Below the pieces are notes generated by a model that saw only the letters and a program-made list of their open reading frames with translations, did not search any database and was not told the origin of the DNA. From contig NC_087065.1 of assembly GCF_963678635.1 (NCBI RefSeq), forward strand, positions 11,427,579 to 11,491,578: DNA of 64,000 nt, read 5' to 3'. Below, piece after piece: positions 57,906-64,000 of this stretch (position 1 is its first letter; each line of letters opens with the position of its first letter). Source of the DNA: Symsagittifera roscoffensis (lineage: Eukaryota; Xenacoelomorpha; Acoela; Convolutidae). The position numbers and the translations under genes were made by a program.

Positions 57906-60900
57906 TTTCAATTTATTTCATTGACCGAATCAGTTCGCGAAAAGCTTTAAATTTTTCGGAGCAAGCTGTTCAAGCTATCAAACTTTGAAACATTGTAAGT
58001 TATTTCGTGGACCAAACCGATTCATGAAAAATTCTAAGATTTTCTAAGAAAGCTCTTAAAGCTATGAAACTTTCAGTTATTTCAAGTTTTTTCAAGTACC
58101 AAATCGATGCACGAAAGGTTTTAAGTTTTGCTCAGAAAATTTTTAACGCCCTGATATTTTGAATTATTTCAAGTAATTTCATAGACTGAATCGGTTAGCG
58201 AAAAGTTGAAGTTTTTCAAATCAAGCTTTTTGAACTACAAAATTTCGAATTAATTCAAGTTATTTCATAGACCGAGTCTTTTTTTTAGAAATATTTAATT
58301 TTAACTAAGCGAGATATTAAAGCTCAGAAAATTTTAATTATTTCAATTTATTTTAAAAATCGAATCAGTTTGCGAAATTTTTGCTTACAAATTGTTTGCA
58401 AAAGTTTTGCTTGAAAACCTAAGCTTTGCGCAAAGCGATTCGATCTGTGAGATAACTTGAAATTTTTCAATGTTTTCTGAGCACGCTATGCATGCGTTGA
58501 AACTTTGAAAAAGGCTTAATTATTTCATAGAGCAAATTTACTGACAAAAAGTTTCAGTTTTGCTAAGCAAGCTATTAAAGCTCTGAAAATTTGAAATAAT
58601 TCAAGTTATTTCAAAGGGCAAATCGGTTTGCGAAAAAATAGCTTGAAAAACTTTAGCTTTTGTATTCATTTGAGATATCCTTTTTTGGTGACGAACTGGG
58701 CGCCAATATATTCTAACTAGCAAGCCTGCCTTCAATGATCAATTGGCTCGCAAAAAAACAGTGGTTCTGATCAAACTATCCAAGCAATGAAACATTGAAC
58801 AATTTCAATGTGAGCCATATCGTAAATTGGTTTGAAAAACTTTGGGTTTTATATAACGAATCGATTCCCAAAAAATTGAAAATTTTCTTAGCAAGCTGTT
58901 CAAGATATAAAACTTTCAAATACTTCAAAATGATTCCTGAAACAAATCGGATGGAGAAATTTTAAGTTTGTCTAATTTTTCATAGACTGAATCAGTTCGC
59001 GAAAAACTTAATTTTTAGGCAAGTTTTTTCAGCTAGAAATTTTAGAATAGTTCAAGTTATTTTATAAAATGAATCAGTTTTCTAAGGAAGCTATTAGAGC
59101 TATGCAACTTTTAAAATTTCAATTTATTTCATTGACCGATTCAGTTCGCGAAACGCTTCAAATTTTTCGGAGCAAGCTGTTCAAGCTATCAAATTTTGAA
59201 ACATTGCAAATTATTTCGTGAACCAAACCGGTTCATGAAAATTTCTAAGTTTTTCTAAGCAAGCTCTTAAAGCTATGAAACTTTCAGTTATTTCAAGTTA
59301 TTTCAAGTACCAAATCGATGCACGGAAGGTTTCAAGTTTTGCTAAGAAAATTTTTAACGCCATGACATTTTGAATCATTTCAAGTAATTTCATAGACTGA
59401 ATCAAGAAGCAAAAAGTTGAAGTTTTTCAAATCAAGCTTTTTGAACTACAAAATGTTGAATTAATTCAAGTAATTTCATAGACCGAGTCTTTTTTTAGAA
59501 AAACTTTAATTTTAACTAAGCGAGATAATAAAGCTCAGAAACTTTTAATTATTTCAATTTATTTCAAAAATCGAATCAGTTTGCGAAACTTTTTTTACAA
59601 ATTGTTTGCAAAAATTTTGCTTGAAAACCTAAGCTTTGCGCAAAGCGATTCGATCTGTGAGATAACTTGAAATTTTTCAATGTTTTCTGATCACGCTATG
59701 CATGCGTTGAAACTTTGAAAAAGGCTTAATGGTTTCATAGAGCAAATTTACTGACAAAAAGTTTCAGTTTTGCTAAGCAAGCTTTTAAAGCTCTGAAAAA
59801 TTGAAATAATTCAAGTTATTTCAAAGGGCAAATCGGTTTGCGAAAAAATAGCTTGAAAAACTTTAGCTTTTGTATTCATTTGAGATATCTTTTTTTGGTG
59901 ACGAACCCTAAAAAATTTCTAAAGGCGCATTGGGCGCCAATATATTCTAACTAGCAAACTTGCCTTCAAGGATCAATTGGCTCGCAAAAAATAAGTTGTT
60001 CTGATCAAACTATCCAAGCAATGAAACATTGAACAATTTCCAGTTGAGCCATATCGTAAATCGGTTTGAAAAATTTTGGGTTTCTTAGAACGAATCGATT
60101 CTCAAAAAATTGAAAATTTTCTTAGCAAGCTTTTCAAGATATAAAACTTTCAAATACTTCAAAATGATCCATGAAACAAATCGGAGGGACAAATTTTAGG
60201 TTTGTCTAACTTTTCATAGACTGAATCAGTTCGCAAAAAACTTAGTTTTTAGGCAAGTTTTTTTAGCTAGAAACTTTAGAATAGTTCAAGTTATTTAATA
60301 AAATGAATCAGTTTTCTAAGGAAGCTATTAGAGCTATGCAAATTTAAAAAATTCCAATTTATTTCATTGACCGAATCAGGTCGCGAAAAGCTTTAAATTT
60401 TTCGGAGCAAGCTGTTCAAGCTATCAAACTTTGGAACATTGCAAGTTATTTCGTAGACCAAATCGGTTCACGAAAAATTCTAAGATTTTCTAAGCAAGCT
60501 CCTAAAGCTGTGAAACTTTCAGTTATTTCAAGTTATTTCAAGTACCAAATTGATGCACGAAAGGTTTTAAGTTTTGCTAAGAAAACTTTTAACGCCATGA
60601 CGTTTTGAATCATTTCAAGTAATTTCATAGACTGAATCAGTTAGCGAAAAATTGAAGTTTTTCAAATCAAGCTTTTTGAACTACAAAATTTCGAATTAAT
60701 TCAAGTTTTTTCATAGACCGAGTCTTTTTTTAGAAATAATTAATTTTAACTAAGCGAGATATTAAAGCTCAGAAAATTTTATTTATTTCAATTTATTTCA
60801 AAAATCGAATCAGTTTGCAAAATTTTTGCTTACAAATTGTTTGCAAAAGTTTTGCTTGAAAACCTAAGCTTTGCGCAAAGCGATTCGATCTGTGAGATAA

Positions 60901-63740
60901 CTTGAAATTTTTCAATGTTTTCTGAGCACGCTATGCATGCGTTGAAACTTTGAAAAAGGCTTAATTGTTTCATAGAGCAAATTTACTGACAAAAAAATTC
61001 AGTTTTGCTAAGCAAGCTTTTAAAGCTCTGAAAATTTGAAATAATTCAAGTTATTTCAAAGGGCAAATCGGTTTGCGAAAAAATAGCTTGAAAAACTTTA
61101 GCTTTTGTATTCATTTGAGATATCCATTTTTGGTGACGAACTCTAAAATTTTTCTAAAAGCGCCTTGGGCGCCAATATATTCTAACTAGCAAGCCTGCCT
61201 TCAATGATCAATTGGCTCGCAAAAAATAAGTGGTTCTGATCAAACTATCCAAGCAATGAAACATTGAACAATTTCAAGTTGAGCCATATCGTAAATTGGT
61301 TTGAAAAACTTTGGGTTTTATATAACGAATCGATTCCCAAAAAAATTGAAAATTTTCTTAGCAAGCTGTTCAAGATATAAAACTTTCAAATACTTCAAAA
61401 TGATTCCTGAAACAAATCGGATGGAGAAATTTTAGGTTTGTCTAATTTTTCATAGACTGAATCAGTTCGCGAAAAACTTAGTTTTTAGGCAAGTTTTTTC
61501 AGCTAGAAATTTTAGAATAGTTCAAGTTATTTTATAAAATGAATCAGTTTTCTAAGGAAGCTATTAGAGCTATGCAACTTTTAAAGTTTCAATTTATTTC
61601 ATTGACCGAATCAGTTCGCGAAACGCTTTAAATTTTTCGGAGCAAGCTGTTCAAGCTATCAAACTTTGAAACATTGCAACTTATTTCGTGGACCAAACCG
61701 GTTCATGAAAATTTCTAAATTTTTCTAAGCAAGCTCTTAAAGCTATGAAACTTTCAGTTATTTCAAGTTATTTCAAGTACCAAATCGATGCACAGAATGT
61801 TTTAAGTTTTGCTAAGAAAATTTTTAACGCCATGACATTTTGAATTATTTCAAGTAATTTCATAGACTGAATCAAGTAGCGAAAAGTTGAAGTTTTTCAA
61901 ATCAAGCTTTTTGAACTACAAAATGTCGATTAATCAAGTTTAGTCATAGACCGAGTCTTTTTTTAGAAAAGTTTAATTTTAACTAAGCGAGATAATAAAG
62001 CTCAGAAACTTTTAATTATTTCAATTTATTTCAAAAATGAAATCAGTTTGCAAAATTTTTGCTTACAATTTGTTTGCAAAAGTTTTGCTTGAAAACCTAA
62101 GCTTTGCGCAAAGCGATTCGATCTGTGAGATAACTTGAAATTTTTCAATGTTTTCTGAGCACGCTATGCATGCGTTCAAACTTTGAAAAAGGCTTAATTG
62201 TTTCATAGAGCAAATTTACTGACAAGAAGTTTCAGTTTTTCTAAGCAAGCTATTAAAGCTCTGAAAATTTGAAATAATTCAAGTTATTTCAAAGGGCAAA
62301 TCGGTTTGCGGCAAAAAAATAGCTTGAAAAACTTTAGCTTTTGGTTTAATTTGAGATATCCTTTTTTGGTGACGAATCCTAAATTTTTTCTAAAGGCGCA
62401 ATGGGCGCCAATTTATTCTAACTAGCAAGCCTGCCTTCAATGATCAATTGGCTCGCAAAAAATAAATTGTTCTAATCAAACTATCCAAGCAATAAAACAT
62501 TGAACAATTTCCAGTTGAGCCATATCGTAAATCGGTTTGAAAAACTTTGGGTTTCATAGAACGAATCGATTCCCAAAAAATTGAAAACTTTCTTAGCAAA
62601 CTGTTCACGATATAAAACTTTCAAATACTTCAAAATGATCCATGAAACAAATCGGAGGGAGAAATTTTATTTTTGTCTAATTTTTCATAGACTTAATCAG
62701 TTCGCAAAAAACTTAGTTTTTAGGCAAGTTTTTTTAGCTAGAAATTTTAGAATAGTTCAAGTTATTTAATAAAATGCATCAGTTTTCTAAGGAAGCTATT
62801 AGAGCTATGCAAATTTAAAAAATTCCAATTTATTTCATTGACCGAATCAGGTCGCGAAAAGCTTTAAATTTTTCGGAGCAAGCTGTTCAAGCTATCAAAC
62901 TTTGAAACATTGCAAGTTATTTCGTAGACCAAATCGGTTCATGAAAAATTCTAAGATTTTCTAAGCAAGCTCCTAAAGCTGTGAAACTTTCAGTTATTTC
63001 AAGTTATTTCAAGTACCAAATTGATGCACGAAAGGTTTTAAGTTTTGCTAAGAAAATTTTTAACGCCATGACATTTTGAATCATTTCAAGTAATTTCATA
63101 GACTGAATCAGTTAGCGAAAAGTTGAAGTTTTTCAAATCAAGCTTTTTGAACTACAAAATTTCGAATTAATTCAAGTTATTTCATAGACCGAGTCTTTCT
63201 TTAGAAATATTTAATTTTAACTAAACGAGATATTAAAGCTCAGAAAATTTTAATTTTTTCAATTTATTTCAAAAATCGAATCAGTTTGCGAAATTTTTGC
63301 TTACAATTTGTTTGCAAAAGTTTTGCTTAAAAACCTAAGCTTTTCGCCAAGCGATTCGATCTGTGAGATAGCTTGAAATTTTTCAAGTTTTTTGAGCACG
63401 CTATGCATGCGTTAAAACTTTGAAAAAGGCTAAACTGTTTCATAAAGCAAATTTACTGACAAGAAGTTTAACTTTTTCTAAGCAAGCTATTAAAGCTCTG
63501 AAAATTTGAAATAATTCAAGTTATTTCAAAGGGCAAATCGGTTTGCGAAAAAATAGCTTGAAAAACATTAGCTTTTCGCAAAAACGATACGTTCTATGAA
63601 ATAGCTGGAATTTTTTCAAAGTTTTTCAGAGCATGCTATTCATGTATGAAACTTTGAAATGTGTCAAGTTGTTTCATAGAGAACATCGATTGGCGAAAAG
63701 TTTATGTTTTGCCTAAAATTGCCTAAAGTTGGTTAAAATT
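57906..63740 (+). repeat. Second satellite: about 1235-bp units, nearly five copies
   Basis: The mark CGCCAATATATTCTAACTAG (or CGCCAATTTATTC) occurs at 58701, 59935, 61170 and 62406, so the period is 1234-1236 bp. Each unit is itself built of roughly 85-bp subunits of the type TTATTTCATAGACCGAATCAG, TTCGCGAAAA, TTTTCTAAGCAAGCTAT, AAAGCTATGAAACTTT. Units 1 and 3 and units 2 and 4 share some variants (for example AATCGGTTTGAAAAA and TTCGTAGACCAAATCGG), hinting at a dimeric order. The last unit is incomplete and fades out near 63740. No coding frame is present. Confidence 0.93.
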
Positions 63741-63787
63741 CATTGGTTACATCAAACAAAAACACAACATCAGAAAACAAGCAATAA

Positions 63788-63828
63788 ACAAAACAAAACA
63801 AAACAAAACAAAACAAAATAAAACAAGA
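63788..63828 (+). repeat. AAAAC pentanucleotide microsatellite
   Basis: About seven units of AAAAC/ACAAA, ending with the variants AAAATAAAAC and AAGAC. Confidence 0.9.
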
Positions 63829-64000
63829 CAAGTTTGGTTACAGTTCAGAAATTGGTCGATTAAAATATATGAAGTTACGGATACTAAAAAAACATCAGTT
63901 TTAAGAATTAAGAACGAGCTGGTATTAAAACTTTACAAACAATTTTATAGATAGTCCAAACATACAGCGTATATAAAGAGTATATACAGATTCTCTTTCA

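Overview
The window is eukaryotic and animal (metazoan). Two genes belong to animal families: the last coding exon of an LRRC57-type leucine-rich-repeat protein, with a spliceosomal acceptor, and three copies of an SLC18B1-type transporter of the major facilitator superfamily (MFS). The remainder is AT-rich, repeat-rich DNA with decayed Ty3/Gypsy retroelements. An invertebrate is likely, and the T-rich acceptor ending TTTCAG would suit a nematode among others, but the species cannot be fixed from the sequence. No rRNA, tRNA, CRISPR or bacterial-type operon was recognised.

Layout. Positions 1-8061 hold no gene; this stretch is peppered with a short CCCTCCGGATT-like word and has two pairs of diverged direct repeats. 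Positions 8062-12994 are a broken Gypsy gag-protease-reverse transcriptase region. It is cut off inside the end of the reverse transcriptase, where a satellite with a 21-bp unit begins. This satellite (21 bp = 9 + 12 bp, both halves starting AAGTCTG) fills 12995-28578 and 28993-32887 and returns at 38294-40126. It has been enlarged by tandem segmental duplications with periods of about 615, 1649, 379, 1541-1562 and 385 bp. A 410-bp TG...CA element with a 4-bp target duplication, probably a solo LTR, sits inside it.

From 32888 to 43906 a unit made of satellite edge, a noncoding block (called B here) and an intronless SLC18B1-like gene occurs three times. Copy 1 is a multiply broken pseudogene fused at its 3' end to the next block B. 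Copy 2 is open for 360 codons, then frameshifted and joined to satellite. Copy 3 is full length except for one frameshift.

From 44445 to 47330 there is a minus-strand Gypsy integrase relic between 195-bp direct repeats. Positions 47331-55602 are AT-rich DNA with an old duplication, a 380-bp foldback element and dispersed repeats. The LRRC57-like terminal exon lies on the minus strand at 55603-56084. A second, unrelated satellite (about 1235-bp unit built of roughly 85-bp subunits) fills 57763-63740 and starts at a copy of a dispersed element that also occurs at 50224.

The genes here do not form a pathway. The window is best read as a heterochromatin-like region in which satellites, retroelement relics and a transporter gene have been repeatedly rearranged by duplication and short-homology joining.
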